A stretch of DNA of 64,000 nucleotides from SPDF01 sp963812085 (GTDB lineage Bacteria > Gemmatimonadota > Gemmatimonadetes > Gemmatimonadales > GWC2-71-9): positions 434,001 through 498,000 of the forward strand of contig CAWETL010000004.1 in the NCBI GenBank assembly GCA_963812085.1, given 5' to 3'. The translations under genes were made by a program, and so were the position numbers. Below the pieces are notes generated by a model. It saw only the letters and a program-made list of their open reading frames with translations, was not told where the DNA came from and did not search any database. Every line of letters begins with the position of its first letter. Position 1 is the first letter of the stretch. Below are positions 43,504 through 52,936 of this stretch, one piece after another.

Positions 43504-45555
43504 ATGAGCTCTGGCAAAGCGTTTAGCCTCTTCTTTATAATGATAATGGCACTGGCATTATTGCCCCTTTCAATCATAGAAACCAAAACAGCTTCAGCCC
43601 AAGGTACCCCGGGAATTTTTGAGGGAAACATTCCGGTTCAAGGCGCTTATCTGCAGGCTATTAACACGTACCCTGGCGTCACGCCTGACTCAGACAATGA
43701 CAGTACGCTTGACGTAGGCTGCTCGTGGGACGATGATTTTGACGGCGTTGCTGAGCAACACGTCGTTGTGGATCCCCTCATTGTTGACTTGGAAGCCCAT
43801 GGGTTCAGTTCCGGAGAAAATATAATGATTGGCTTCAAGCAGAGCATATACTCCACAACAATCAACTACTTCATGTTCTATGTCTACGGGCTGTTCAGCT
43901 CTTCAAACGTGCTTGAGACAAAACAATATACTTACCCTTCATCAAGCGGAAAAGGATGGCCCATGGTGGGGCCAGTGAACAGGGTTCCAGGAGCCATCGA
44001 CGCCGCGCTGGGCGGCTACAAACATGGACCACAAGATGACACAAACGCCTGGAAGCAAGGGCAAGAAGTTACGAATGATATTCCACAAGACTTTCGCGTA
44101 GGAGCGGGCTATCAAGAGTCAAACAACGGCGGCAAAAATTACGATAAATGGACCCAGAACAAATGGTGGTTTGGCAACTACTTCTGGATACAAATCCCAC
44201 CAGGCGCAAAATTCCTCTTCTTCCAAATAGCAGGGTCTTGGAACGTCGGCGACGCAGGAAACTGCAAGGTTCAGATTACCAAAGACACCGATGGCGATGC
44301 GCTCCCAGATTGGTGGGAGATGATGGGGGAAATCGACTTCAACATGGACGGCACCTATGATCTCAAACTCCAAAACGCCGATTACCAGAAGAAGGACATC
44401 TATGTGGAGGTCGATTATATGGAAGGTCACAAACCTATCCAAGCGGCGCTAGATGATGTCGTAACCGCTTTTCAAACCTGTCCAGAAACAGTAGAGGACG
44501 GCCCCATCAATCTTCATGTTGAAGTAGACACAACAACCGTATGCCCCCACTACGATTATCTAAGATTTAGCGACGTCAAAGACTTCAAATCCAAAGCGGG
44601 ATTTGGAACGTTCGATCAGCAGCAAAGCGTAAACTCCAAAGCCATTTTGCTCGCCAAGAAGTACACTTATCACTACTGCCTCTTCATCCACAGTTTAGAA
44701 GTCTTGAATAAGACAGTCTGGATTAATACCACTTCTAGCGGAATCGCCGACCGTCCTGGAAACACCTTTGTGGTTTCGCTTGGGGCCTGGACTGGAGGCG
44801 TAGGAAGTCGCGATGAGCAAGCAGGCACATTCATGCATGAGCTTGGCCACAACCTGGGCTTAAAGCACGGTGGAGATGACGACGTCAATTTTAAGCCTAA
44901 CTATCTTAGTGTAATGAACTACCAATTCCAGATGTCAAAGACACTAAGGAACAGGCCATTGACTTATTCAAGCGCTAAGCTGCGAACCCTCACCGAAACT
45001 GGTCTAGACGAGACCACTGGGTTGAATGCCGCAAATTGGGATTGGACCGTGTACAGTGGCGTGCTCAATGCAAACAACGTCACAAAGTATGTTCCTTTGG
45101 CAGTCTCAACTCTAGGAGCCATAGACTGGAACAACGATGGCGACGAGAACGATGACTATACCCAGGCTAACATCAACAATTTTCCGCGGTATGACTCTGC
45201 GAACACTGATGACGAAATCCTTTATGGTTTTGATGATTGGACAAACCTGGACTACAACTTCACAGAGAGTCAGGCTTTCAAAGGTGGTTTGGAATCTTGG
45301 GATATTAGCGATATTGAGATGACTTGGGAAATCGCTCAAGCCATGGAGGAAGACGCAAAGAACATGGTGGGAGGACCAACTGGTCCGGTGCAAATTCTCG
45401 ATATCGATGGGTCAGTTCAGCCTTCGCCCCAGCAGGAAAACACCTCATCGCCTATTGACACCAACGTTCTTGTTATCGTTGCTGTCGTGGTGATCATTGC
45501 TGCAGTTGTAATTGGGTTATTCGTGCTAAGGAAGAGACGAAAATCTTCAGCATAG
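43504..45555 (+). CDS. Secreted, C-terminally anchored metzincin-type metalloprotease
   Basis: ATG 43504 gives 683 residues (TTG 43471 would add 11). Signal peptide AFSLFFIMIMALALLPLSII ending TASAQ. Catalytic zinc motif HELGHNLGLKH, residues 445-455, with SVMNYQF as the Met-turn about 25 residues later: the metzincin signature. Other parts: Asp-rich DSDNDSTLDVGCSWDDDFDG and DTDGDALPDWWE calcium-loop sequences, and a C-terminal membrane helix VLVIVAVVVIIAAVVIGLFV followed by LRKRRKSS. It is likely to act on the outer surface. The gene is intact. Confidence 0.88.
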   Translation: MSSGKAFSLFFIMIMALALLPLSIIETKTASAQGTPGIFEGNIPVQGAYLQAINTYPGVTPDSDNDSTLDVGCSWDDDFDGVAEQHVVVDPLIVDLEAHGFSSGENIMIGFKQSIYSTTINYFMFYVYGLFSSSNVLETKQYTYPSSSGKGWPMVGPVNRVPGAIDAALGGYKHGPQDDTNAWKQGQEVTNDIPQDFRVGAGYQESNNGGKNYDKWTQNKWWFGNYFWIQIPPGAKFLFFQIAGSWNVGDAGNCKVQITKDTDGDALPDWWEMMGEIDFNMDGTYDLKLQNADYQKKDIYVEVDYMEGHKPIQAALDDVVTAFQTCPETVEDGPINLHVEVDTTTVCPHYDYLRFSDVKDFKSKAGFGTFDQQQSVNSKAILLAKKYTYHYCLFIHSLEVLNKTVWINTTSSGIADRPGNTFVVSLGAWTGGVGSRDEQAGTFMHELGHNLGLKHGGDDDVNFKPNYLSVMNYQFQMSKTLRNRPLTYSSAKLRTLTETGLDETTGLNAANWDWTVYSGVLNANNVTKYVPLAVSTLGAIDWNNDGDENDDYTQANINNFPRYDSANTDDEILYGFDDWTNLDYNFTESQAFKGGLESWDISDIEMTWEIAQAMEEDAKNMVGGPTGPVQILDIDGSVQPSPQQENTSSPIDTNVLVIVAVVVIIAAVVIGLFVLRKRRKSSA

Positions 45556-45694
45556 TAATAATACGATTGGAAACCTTGATGCGGAAGCTGGGAATTCAAC
45601 CCGCTCGAGAGTAGAGATGTCTCCCGCAAAACCCTTTTTCTTTATCCTGCTTTAAGATTCGGTGTGCAATAAGAGGACGATATTTGGCAGCAGG

Positions 45695-48661
45695 CTACGC
45701 CTCAGACTTCCTGCTACGAAATCTAAGAATCGCAACTATCAATACGAAGACTATACAAACAACAGCTAATATGAAAATTGCCAAAATTCCAGAAATGCCG
45801 CTGTCTTGTCTCTGAGCTTCTTTGACAATGCTGAATTGCTGAACTTGCACTGCAGTATTAACCCCATCAGTGACTTTGATCTGCAACAAATATTCACCCG
45901 GACCCAGATAGTCCTTAGCCACAAAATCTACACTTGAACTCTGAACCCTACTCGCCAGGCTCTGCCAAACTTGGCTCTCAACTTTCTTAATTAGCACAGT
46001 GGACCAAACGGGGTCCCCATCCTCATCTTCTGAGCTCCAAACTATCTTGTGAGATTTCCCCACTTCAAGATCACTCAGCGGCAAAGGTGACTTGATTTCA
46101 AGCGTTGGACAATGGGCACTAACAGTTCTACTAAACCAAACTTGACCTGAAGAATCCACCAATTCTATCTTGCCAAGATCATCCGTCCACTCAACCGCAG
46201 TCAGAAACGGAACAGCATCAACAATCTTTTCTCCACCTGGCTCAATATTGCAACTAAAACTACTATTGAATGGATAACTCCTAAAAACCTCCCCACTTCT
46301 TCGATACATCACCAGAGAAAAATCCCCTACACCTTCAGTGCTGGGATAACTCAAGGTCTGATTGTACAACTTTTGAAAAGGCCGACCCACAACCGTACCA
46401 TTGCTATAAACTAACATAGAAACCAAAAGTGATTCCGGAGGATCCCCACTGCGCCTAGTGTAATAGTACACATTCTCATAAGAGCTGGACGACCAATAAT
46501 CAGATGCCTCCCGACCAGAATGATCCATAATATCCCAAGCCGAGACCAACACGGGCGTGCCAATAGAATACGTTGGATACGCCCATGCTTCACCTGGAAG
46601 AGGAGCCAAAACATAACTTGAAGTACCCCTCAAATCCCCCGTAGCATTCAACGTTTCCTTAAAAATCTTAATTATTCCGCCTTTTTCCTCGTTAAAAAAC
46701 ACGCAATCATCATAGGACACTGCAATTTTGTAGCCATCGTAAATGTCAGGATACCTATAGGTGTGGCTGAGCTCATGAGCAACTATTGGGAAATACGTAT
46801 ATCGACCTGGATCCAAAGCCGCGGAACGCTCAACATAAGCAACGTGGTAGCTTTGATCAGAATAACCATAAAACCTGTGGTAGACAACGCCCACCGTATG
46901 ACCACCTTCCTCCGCAGATATGGCACCGTCAGGAACTATGGCTATAACTCTGCCATATCCCTCATCAGCAGCAGTCTCGCCAAGAGTATCAGCATCCCAC
47001 CAGCCTATACTATACCCAGAGGCATAGTACTCAGTGTCTCGACTAACAGTAAACACGCAAGGAAAAAGCCCATTTAAATAAACTTCGTAGGGAGAAGCGG
47101 TGCCATTCCAATAAGGCTCCCGAACAAGCTTATTTGCAAGCTCCATTTTCTCTTCAGCAGTAAAACGCCGGATGCTACCATCAACATCAGGCTCAAGAAA
47201 AAGAATCTTTACCGTCGTCGAATACGGAGACTCAGAAAGATAATACGGCGCATAATAACCTACATGAAAGGAACCCTGAATAAGACGAATGCTCGCAGCA
47301 TCCCAACTATTGAAGTCGTAGGGGTCAGCTGCTAAGAAAACAGTAACATTAGCATCCTTAACCAGTGGCTTGGGCAAGAAGACCTCACTTGAACCCACAA
47401 ATTCAAACAAGTATGCAGTCTTAGGTCGCCCGTCCACCGTGGGCTCCAAAGTCACATTCTGGCTCAGAACAATATAGTCAACCCCGCCGATGACTTCAAC
47501 GTGATGAACCAACAACGAAGTCGACCACAAATCCTGCCTCAACTTCAAGCTAAAAAAAGTGTTAACACTAACTTTGCTGTCAAGAGTGTAGTTAAACTTG
47601 AAAATAGACTGCTTATTTGTCACCAAAGAAACCCCATGTTGAGTTACCGGTATCAAGTTTGAAATAGTGAGAAGCGGAGGCTTAGTAGTTACTTGTACTG
47701 TAAGGGCTGTTTGGGCAGAAAGACCATTCTGATCAAAGACGCGGGCAGTAAACAAATGCACGCCATAATCGAGACTCACAGTGTAACTCATCTCATGCTC
47801 AACAACACCTGAACCGGCGGCAGTCCAAGTTGCTGGATGAGCACCAGGACCAGCCAGTTCAAGGCTACGAAGCCCAACATTGTCTGTAGCTCTAGCGGTG
47901 ACGGTGACAGTTTGAGGCGCAAAAAATAAGCTGCCTGAAGGAGTTGTTGTTAACGATAAGGACGGCGGTATCTCGTCTGTAGGTTCAATTGTTGGAGTAG
48001 GAGTGGGCGAAGGTATCACTGAAGTTTCGAAACCAACTTCAATTTGAGGCACTCGATTAACATAATCAACTCCCCTAAATTGCCGGCTAAGAAAAGTGCA
48101 ATTACAAAAGTTCCCAGAGGTCTCATTGTAAGCCTTCAGGAGCAGCCCATCATTGTAATAGCTATTATTGTACCATCCTTTGACAAAATCGGTAACATCT
48201 ATCCACACGCTATCAGGGCCTGGACCAAACCTCTTATGAACCGAAGCGCCCAAAGGGGAGGCGCTGCTTGGCATATTTCTCCAGGTGAGGCTATCCTCCC
48301 ACCAAGGAGCAACAACACGCCGAACCTCAACATCCCCAGATCCCTCCTGCAAATACAATCGCATGCTCGCACTTTTAATCGTGGCATTTCTTGGAATGCC
48401 CGTCAAATTAAACTTCAGAAAAGAATAGCCGCTGACAAAGAATTCTCTCGGACCAGGATAATACACATTCAAGAACTGACTCCACCCGTTGTTCTGATCT
48501 GGAAGCCCATCCTCAACAAAGGAATCCTTCTCGGCATAGAAACTCCAATAATGAGTTGCGCCAAAAACAGAATTAGAAAAAAGACCGGCTGCTACCGAAA
48601 AGACAAACATCAAAGAAAGCAGCAAAGATCCAAGCTGCGTTCTTGAGCTTTTCGCCCCCAA
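45695..48661 (-). CDS. Large surface metalloprotease-like protein with DNRLRE-type N-domain
   Basis: A 988-residue protein. Signal peptide to about 35 (SNSVFGA). A DNRLRE-like beta domain, about 45-215 (KDSFVEDGLPDQNNGWSQFL, YSFLKFNLTGIP, SLTWRNMPSSASPLG, WIDVTDFVKGWYN). A Pro/Thr linker (PSPTPTPTIEPTD) leads to an Ig-like domain (VTVTARATDNVGLRSLEL). The centre carries HELSHTYRYPDIYDGYK with His629, Glu630 and His633, a gluzincin-like HExxH plus nearby Asp. C-terminal Ig-like part and a membrane helix (GILAIFILAVVCIVFVLIVA) with RFRSRKSEA after it. Convergent with the 43.5 kb metalloprotease gene. Confidence 0.82.
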   Translation of the reverse strand: MGAKSSRTQLGSLLLSLMFVFSVAAGLFSNSVFGATHYWSFYAEKDSFVEDGLPDQNNGWSQFLNVYYPGPREFFVSGYSFLKFNLTGIPRNATIKSASMRLYLQEGSGDVEVRRVVAPWWEDSLTWRNMPSSASPLGASVHKRFGPGPDSVWIDVTDFVKGWYNNSYYNDGLLLKAYNETSGNFCNCTFLSRQFRGVDYVNRVPQIEVGFETSVIPSPTPTPTIEPTDEIPPSLSLTTTPSGSLFFAPQTVTVTARATDNVGLRSLELAGPGAHPATWTAAGSGVVEHEMSYTVSLDYGVHLFTARVFDQNGLSAQTALTVQVTTKPPLLTISNLIPVTQHGVSLVTNKQSIFKFNYTLDSKVSVNTFFSLKLRQDLWSTSLLVHHVEVIGGVDYIVLSQNVTLEPTVDGRPKTAYLFEFVGSSEVFLPKPLVKDANVTVFLAADPYDFNSWDAASIRLIQGSFHVGYYAPYYLSESPYSTTVKILFLEPDVDGSIRRFTAEEKMELANKLVREPYWNGTASPYEVYLNGLFPCVFTVSRDTEYYASGYSIGWWDADTLGETAADEGYGRVIAIVPDGAISAEEGGHTVGVVYHRFYGYSDQSYHVAYVERSAALDPGRYTYFPIVAHELSHTYRYPDIYDGYKIAVSYDDCVFFNEEKGGIIKIFKETLNATGDLRGTSSYVLAPLPGEAWAYPTYSIGTPVLVSAWDIMDHSGREASDYWSSSSYENVYYYTRRSGDPPESLLVSMLVYSNGTVVGRPFQKLYNQTLSYPSTEGVGDFSLVMYRRSGEVFRSYPFNSSFSCNIEPGGEKIVDAVPFLTAVEWTDDLGKIELVDSSGQVWFSRTVSAHCPTLEIKSPLPLSDLEVGKSHKIVWSSEDEDGDPVWSTVLIKKVESQVWQSLASRVQSSSVDFVAKDYLGPGEYLLQIKVTDGVNTAVQVQQFSIVKEAQRQDSGISGILAIFILAVVCIVFVLIVAILRFRSRKSEA

Positions 48662-48764
48662 ACAACTCCCCTTTTCCTATTCAGCCTATTCACGATTTAA
48701 AACTATTCACACGAGGGAGTTGCGTGCTTCAAAAAAATTAGATTAAGAAACGGCGCACGCTCCA

Positions 48765-48872
48765 TTAAGGTTCCACATTATTTGAGATTATTATGCTACT
48801 TGCTTGCCGCAGAAAAGGAGACGATCTGTTGTAGGCGTGAACGCGAATGTTTGTGTCAAGTAATATCTTCAT
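48765..48872 (-). pseudogene. Truncated VapC PIN toxin
   Basis: ATG 48872 overlaps the antitoxin end and opens MKILLDTNIRVHAYNRSSPF, a good PIN start with the first Asp, but the frame stops after 35 residues. No later PIN motif follows in other frames, so the toxin is lost and the antitoxin is an orphan. Confidence 0.6.
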
Positions 48873-49131
48873 ATATTTCTTCTCGGGACAGTTTTCCTTT
48901 AGCGGATCCAAGATCCGGCGGATTATCCAACTTTTCAAGTGCTCGCTTAGCAGCACCGCAGCGGCGCACAACACTCAGCTTGGCGACGCCTCTTTCAATT
49001 ACCTCAATATGCAATACGTCACCATCAACTAGCCCCATTTTTCTCGCACACGTCGAGGGAGATACACTTTGTCTTCGTAGTACGTTAGTCTCTGTCACAA
49101 CAAACCCTAAATTACCCAATAAAATGGGCAA
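48856..49131 (-). CDS. AbrB-type VapB antitoxin, locally frame-disturbed
   Basis: A 91-residue protein. The normal part is KMGLVDGDVLHIEVIERGVA with LEKLDNPPDLGSAKGKLSRE as tail. The segment VLRRQSVSPSTCARKMG is odd: two compensating single-base changes would restore SLPRRVREKMG, the usual AbrB core. It overlaps the truncated toxin by 17 bases. Confidence 0.65.
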   Translation of the reverse strand: MPILLGNLGFVVTETNVLRRQSVSPSTCARKMGLVDGDVLHIEVIERGVAKLSVVRRCGAAKRALEKLDNPPDLGSAKGKLSREEIYEDIT

Positions 49132-49147
49132 AATAAAGCTATCGCGC

Positions 49148-49250
49148 TTAAAGATCTACGCCGTATTTGAAAGAGTAGTTTCTTTGGTCATAGCCCAAGA
49201 GTACAGTTTTTAGGTGGGTTTTGCACCAGCATATTTTTGGGTTTCTGGGC
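49148..49250 (-). repeat. Dispersed element remnant, partial copy R5
   Basis: It contains GGTGGGTTTTGCACCAGCATATTTTT, as at 35205-35232, and on the - strand a broken relative of the 53-residue protein (VLLGYDQRNYSFKYGVDL). It lies next to a decayed VapBC pair. The remaining bases up to 49426 show no gene. Confidence 0.55.
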
Positions 49251-49426
49251 TTATCAGATAGTGTTCGCCCCATTCTGAGAGATTTCTGAGCGACAGTTTT
49301 CTCATTCATCACTTTCATAAACTCATTGTTCATATGTAAGCTTCTTGTGGAATATTGTGAACTAATAACCACTATACTTATATTTATCTGTGCATTTATC
49401 AACTATTAATCTAAAATGGTGAAAAT

Positions 49427-49525
49427 ATGTTTGCAATTGTGGATTTGGTCGCAATGGCTGTAATCATTGGATCTTTCTTAGTAATCGCCTACAACATCCG
49501 GACAGGACTAAAAAACTGCGCTTGA
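49427..49525 (+). CDS. 32-residue single-helix membrane peptide
   Basis: MFAIVDLVAMAVIIGSFLVI then AYNIRTGLKNCA: one membrane helix and a basic tail with a terminal Cys. TATACTTATATTTATC lies about 50 bases upstream, suitable as an archaeal promoter. It is 135 bases before the amino-acid permease gene and might be a small accessory subunit (inference). Confidence 0.4.
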   Translation: MFAIVDLVAMAVIIGSFLVIAYNIRTGLKNCA

Positions 49526-49660
49526 GAATAGTGAGCAGACGAAAACCCCAACGTTGAAGGTGTTTCTGTTCTCTTTCACACCTCGGAATAATTTTTATTA
49601 CCCAAAATCCAAAGTTTTCTTGCCCAGCGTTTATGAGCGAATATTTTAAGGTGAAAGAAA

Positions 49661-51205
49661 ATGGAAAGCAATCAAAAGCGACTCCCACCACAAATGAAAA
49701 AAACTCTAAGCCTTCAGGACTTAACGATAAACGCGATGGCTTTGATTGCGCCAGGAGCTTTTCTATGGCTCAACTACCAAGCGCAGGCTGCACAGACAGA
49801 TCCATCTGGGGTTTCGACGGCTCCAGAAATATGGTTTGGGCTTTTCTTGGCGTTGATTCTGTCTTTCTTGACGGCGGCTTGTTACGCGTGGTTGTCACGA
49901 CGTTATCCAGATGCTGGAACTGGCAGTTCTTACTATTTCGCTCAACGAGCATTGCTTGACAGAGGAAGCAGCAACCGAAGAGCGCGAGACGCAAAATTCA
50001 TAGTAGGTTGGCTTTCCCACCTCTACTATTGGGTTTACCCAGGCGTCATGGTCGCGTTCATGGGCTTCTTCTTGACCTATATCCTGCAAGCCGTCGGATT
50101 TGCCATAGACCCCCTAACACAAGTAGCAATCGTGGTTCTATTTTCGCTTGGCGTAGGCTTCATAGCATACAGAGGGATTCAAGGGTCTACCCGGACGAAC
50201 CTAATTATCAACATAGTGCAACTTGCAATGCTCGTTGGCGTGACGGTTTTGGCTCTCACTTACCGGTTCATAAACCCTGATCATGTAACATTCTATTACT
50301 CAAACTTGGGTAGCATCGTCTTGCCTCAGAACATGAGTCACGTTCTCTTCCAAGCAAGCCTTGCCATACTCGTGCTCGTGGGATTTGAATCAACGACCGC
50401 ACTAACGTCTGAGGCAAAAAACCCCAGAGATGTTCCACGCGCCGTGATACTCTCATTGGTTATTCAAGGGGTATTCGCTTACCTACTTGGCTTCTTCGGA
50501 ATACAAGCATGGATTAACTCCAAATACACTTTCGCGTCAGCCGCAACTTCAGGCGGACCATTGGGCGATATAGTTCGCATTTCAGCCAACGCTTTGTTCG
50601 GCGGTGGTGGCTTCGTACTCATGCTAGTAGTTGCTGCAGCGGTAACCGCTGCATTATTGGGGACAACTCTCGCATGCCTCAACACCGGCGTAAGAGTAAC
50701 ATATGCAATCGGCCGTGACACCGAAGTCCCCCAACCCCTCGGCAAGCTAGACATAAGATACAAAACACCCTCCATAGGCATATGGGTACTCACAGCCATC
50801 TCAGCAATCATCGGCGCATTCGGCGTTCTCTCCCTCAGAAACCTAACCGCAGTGATGCTGCTCTCGAACTTTGGAACATTCCTGCTCTACGGGGTAACGT
50901 GCATCATAGCCGTTGTCGCCCTTTCCAAAGAGCGCCGCTCAATACTAACCAAATACGTGGTTCCAATCGCCGGATTTGTCGCCAACATGGTCATGCTGGT
51001 CGCCGTTATCTGGCTAGGCGTCATTGGCGGAGGTGACACTCAGTGGGCAGCTCTTGTGGCAATAGCCGTTACCGTAGTATGGATGCTTATAGGGCTGGGC
51101 TACTACGCCGCCAACTCTAAGAGCACATCCTCCTCAATATTCCCGTTCCCAGGCAAAGAAGAAGCGGAAGAACAAACCAAAAAATACAGCATAAATGAGC
51201 CTTGA
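49661..51205 (+). CDS. APC-superfamily amino acid/polyamine permease
   Basis: A 514-residue protein with about 12 helices. The N-terminal KTLSLQDLTINAMALIAPGA is the typical helix-1 region (the unwound G-rich site is altered to APGAF). Further features: YAWLSRRYPDAGTGSSYYFA, VGFESTTALTSEAKNPRDVP (the conserved helix-6/7 loop) and GTTLACLNTGVRVTYAIGRD. The substrate is probably an amino acid or polyamine. A stand-alone RAM-domain protein is convergent immediately downstream and could sense an amino acid. Confidence 0.88.
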   Translation: MESNQKRLPPQMKKTLSLQDLTINAMALIAPGAFLWLNYQAQAAQTDPSGVSTAPEIWFGLFLALILSFLTAACYAWLSRRYPDAGTGSSYYFAQRALLDRGSSNRRARDAKFIVGWLSHLYYWVYPGVMVAFMGFFLTYILQAVGFAIDPLTQVAIVVLFSLGVGFIAYRGIQGSTRTNLIINIVQLAMLVGVTVLALTYRFINPDHVTFYYSNLGSIVLPQNMSHVLFQASLAILVLVGFESTTALTSEAKNPRDVPRAVILSLVIQGVFAYLLGFFGIQAWINSKYTFASAATSGGPLGDIVRISANALFGGGGFVLMLVVAAAVTAALLGTTLACLNTGVRVTYAIGRDTEVPQPLGKLDIRYKTPSIGIWVLTAISAIIGAFGVLSLRNLTAVMLLSNFGTFLLYGVTCIIAVVALSKERRSILTKYVVPIAGFVANMVMLVAVIWLGVIGGGDTQWAALVAIAVTVVWMLIGLGYYAANSKSTSSSIFPFPGKEEAEEQTKKYSINEP

Positions 51206-51214
51206 ACCGGCGCG

Positions 51215-51451
51215 CTACATTGGTGACAGCACTATGGATGTCTCTGTGCGGATTACGTTGGGGTCTTTCTCAATTATCTTGTATACTACCTGATTGATGT
51301 TCTCTAGCGCAGGAGCTTCTAAGACTACTATGGCGTCGTATCTGCCAAAAATTGCATCTGCAACCACGACCTCTCTGACTTTATCTTTTATTCTCTGGAC
51401 TACCTCCAGAGAAGTGCCAGGTTTAGTGCTCAAAAGAATATAGGCTTTCAT
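51215..51451 (-). CDS. Single Lrp/AsnC ligand-binding (RAM) domain protein
   Basis: A 78-residue protein: MKAYILLSTKPGTSLEVVQR, VVVADAIFGRYDAIVVLEAP and VYKIIEKDPNVIRTETSIVL, the beta-alpha-beta pattern of RAM domains, with no DNA-binding part. Ten bases separate its stop from that of the convergent permease. Likely an oligomeric amino-acid sensor. Confidence 0.85.
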   Translation of the reverse strand: MKAYILLSTKPGTSLEVVQRIKDKVREVVVADAIFGRYDAIVVLEAPALENINQVVYKIIEKDPNVIRTETSIVLSPM

Positions 51452-51857
51452 TTTCTTTCCACCCTGATCAAATCTTGACTAACGCTATTCTCGCTAGGCG
51501 TTAGCATAAACTACTAGCTTCTGAATATATAATTCTGTTGTCGTGGATGGAAGTCAACTAAGAAAATTCAGAAAGTAATGGAAACAAGTTCTCTCTATAA
51601 ACAACTCATACTTGAACCAACTCGAACCACCTGCACTACACTTCAAGTTTCTGCCGCTCCAAAACGCTTCGAAAGCGCTATACAATGTGCCATCCAATCG
51701 GATCTCGAACCTTAGCCTTTCTTTCTGAGGCTTTCAAAAGAGACTAAATAGCAGCAGAGGTAGTTGATAGGAAGAAGGGGAAGTAACCCCGCGAGAATGC
51801 CCAATCTATGCCCTTTCAAGCATGGGGCAACCCCATCAAAACAATCTGAGCAGCGTC
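51452..51857. other. Intergenic region with element-remnant fragment
   Basis: 51724-51780 reads EAFKRD, stop, IAAEVVDRKKGK on the + strand, a decayed copy of the 36-residue protein at 33904. No other gene is seen. Confidence 0.5.
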
Positions 51858-52437
51858 TAGTTTGTTTGCAGGTCCACATGGTTAGGATCGGTGTTTGCGA
51901 CCCACATTCGGCCAAGATGGAGAATTTTTCCGTCATACATTAAGTCGAGGTTTATGCGGCTATTCTCAAGCATACGCACCGGCAGCTGCGGCTTATACCT
52001 TAACAGCAGGGCTTCTCGGCTTTGAGGGCATCTAAGTCAATAATCACCTGCAAAAAGCTGCAAGTCCTTGGTTTTCTTTGCATTTCACGCTCAAAAGCCA
52101 CAAGTTGCTTGATCCTCTCAAGTTTTTGGCTCAGGCTTAACTTGTTAAACTCGTCTCTCTCCAACTGATTCTGCCGCTGCATGGCATAGTTGCGTTGGCT
52201 CTCAATGTAGGAGCGGACTCGAGCTAAATCACGCTTAACGGTCCGGCCACTTACACCCAACTCAGCGGCAATCTGATCAATCGTTAGGCCCTTGCCCTGC
52301 AGCTCTAAAACTCTTCGGCGACGCTCACGCTCCAGCTTGTACTTACGTAGGCTCTTGTAATTTTTGCCTACTCGCCTATACTCGGCTTTGCTTTTTGCGT
52401 TGCTGTGCTTTAGCGTGTCAAAGACGCGTCCAACCAC
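51858..52437 (-). CDS. Helix-turn-helix protein of the element remnant, frameshifted
   Basis: The first part is KYKLERERRRRVLELQGKGL and TIDQIAAELGVSGRTVKRDL, a clear HTH of the resolvase/sigma-70 region 4 type, followed by helical NKLSLSQKLERIKQLVAFER. The frame ends at 52000, but a one-base shift just before continues as ALLLRYKPQLPVRMLENSRI, NLDLMYDGKILHLGRMWVAN and HVDLQTN to 51858. About 192 residues when restored. In viral remnants elsewhere in the window an HTH gene precedes a terminase; here none follows. Confidence 0.6.
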
Positions 52438-52774
52438 GCTTCAAACCCCCTTCAACCCTCTCCAGACACCCATTAATGTCGACGAATTTGTCCTGCCGAA
52501 AAGCCCAAAAACAGCCAATTCCAACAAAAACACCCCAAATTCAACATATTCAACCCCGTCAGTCTCGTAAATAATTTTTCTTTTTCCATCATTTTAGGAA
52601 CAACAGTGACATATTTAACCATAAAAAATACAAGTTCAACATGTTGAAAGGAAAATCGCTTTTCAATTTTTGTCACCCAGCAAGCGTTTTTGAAGAAGTA
52701 GTCAGCGAAGGCAAAAAGAAAAGAGCTCCTGAATCGTCGCTTTTAGAAACATTATTCAAAAAAGAAATATTTAC
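52438..52774. other. Intergenic, no gene recognised
   Basis: Low-complexity A/C-rich DNA upstream of the HTH gene. A short dyad-like ACATGTTGAA sequence near 52640 was noted, but nothing definite. Confidence 0.4.
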
Positions 52775-52930
52775 CGAGATTGTTAGCGTCAAAATGCCCT
52801 CCAAAGCCGGGTTATCCTGATTGAGCACGGTTACCGAAAAGGTTAACGATTGTCCCCTCTCGTAGATGTTTAGCAGAAATTCCCATAAGTTTTTTATTGG
52901 ATGCGTCGGAATGAATCCTGAGGGTCGCGG
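52775..52930 (-). pseudogene. Fragment of the secreted C-terminal beta domain
   Basis: On the - strand, IYERGQSLTFSVTVLNQDNP and ALEGILTLTIS match the start of the domain in the 18.56 kb esterase gene (VYAKGQSLTLSVIVLNQDNP, ALEGILTLTVS). The last half is missing. The gene to which it belonged has gone; the acyltransferase start lies immediately to its right on the other strand. Confidence 0.6.
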
Positions 52931-52936
52931 GGCTCC

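Noticed and set aside
52473..52676. - strand 67-residue frame upstream of the HTH gene
   Set aside because: Composition is unlike neighbouring proteins and no start signal or homologous feature is visible.
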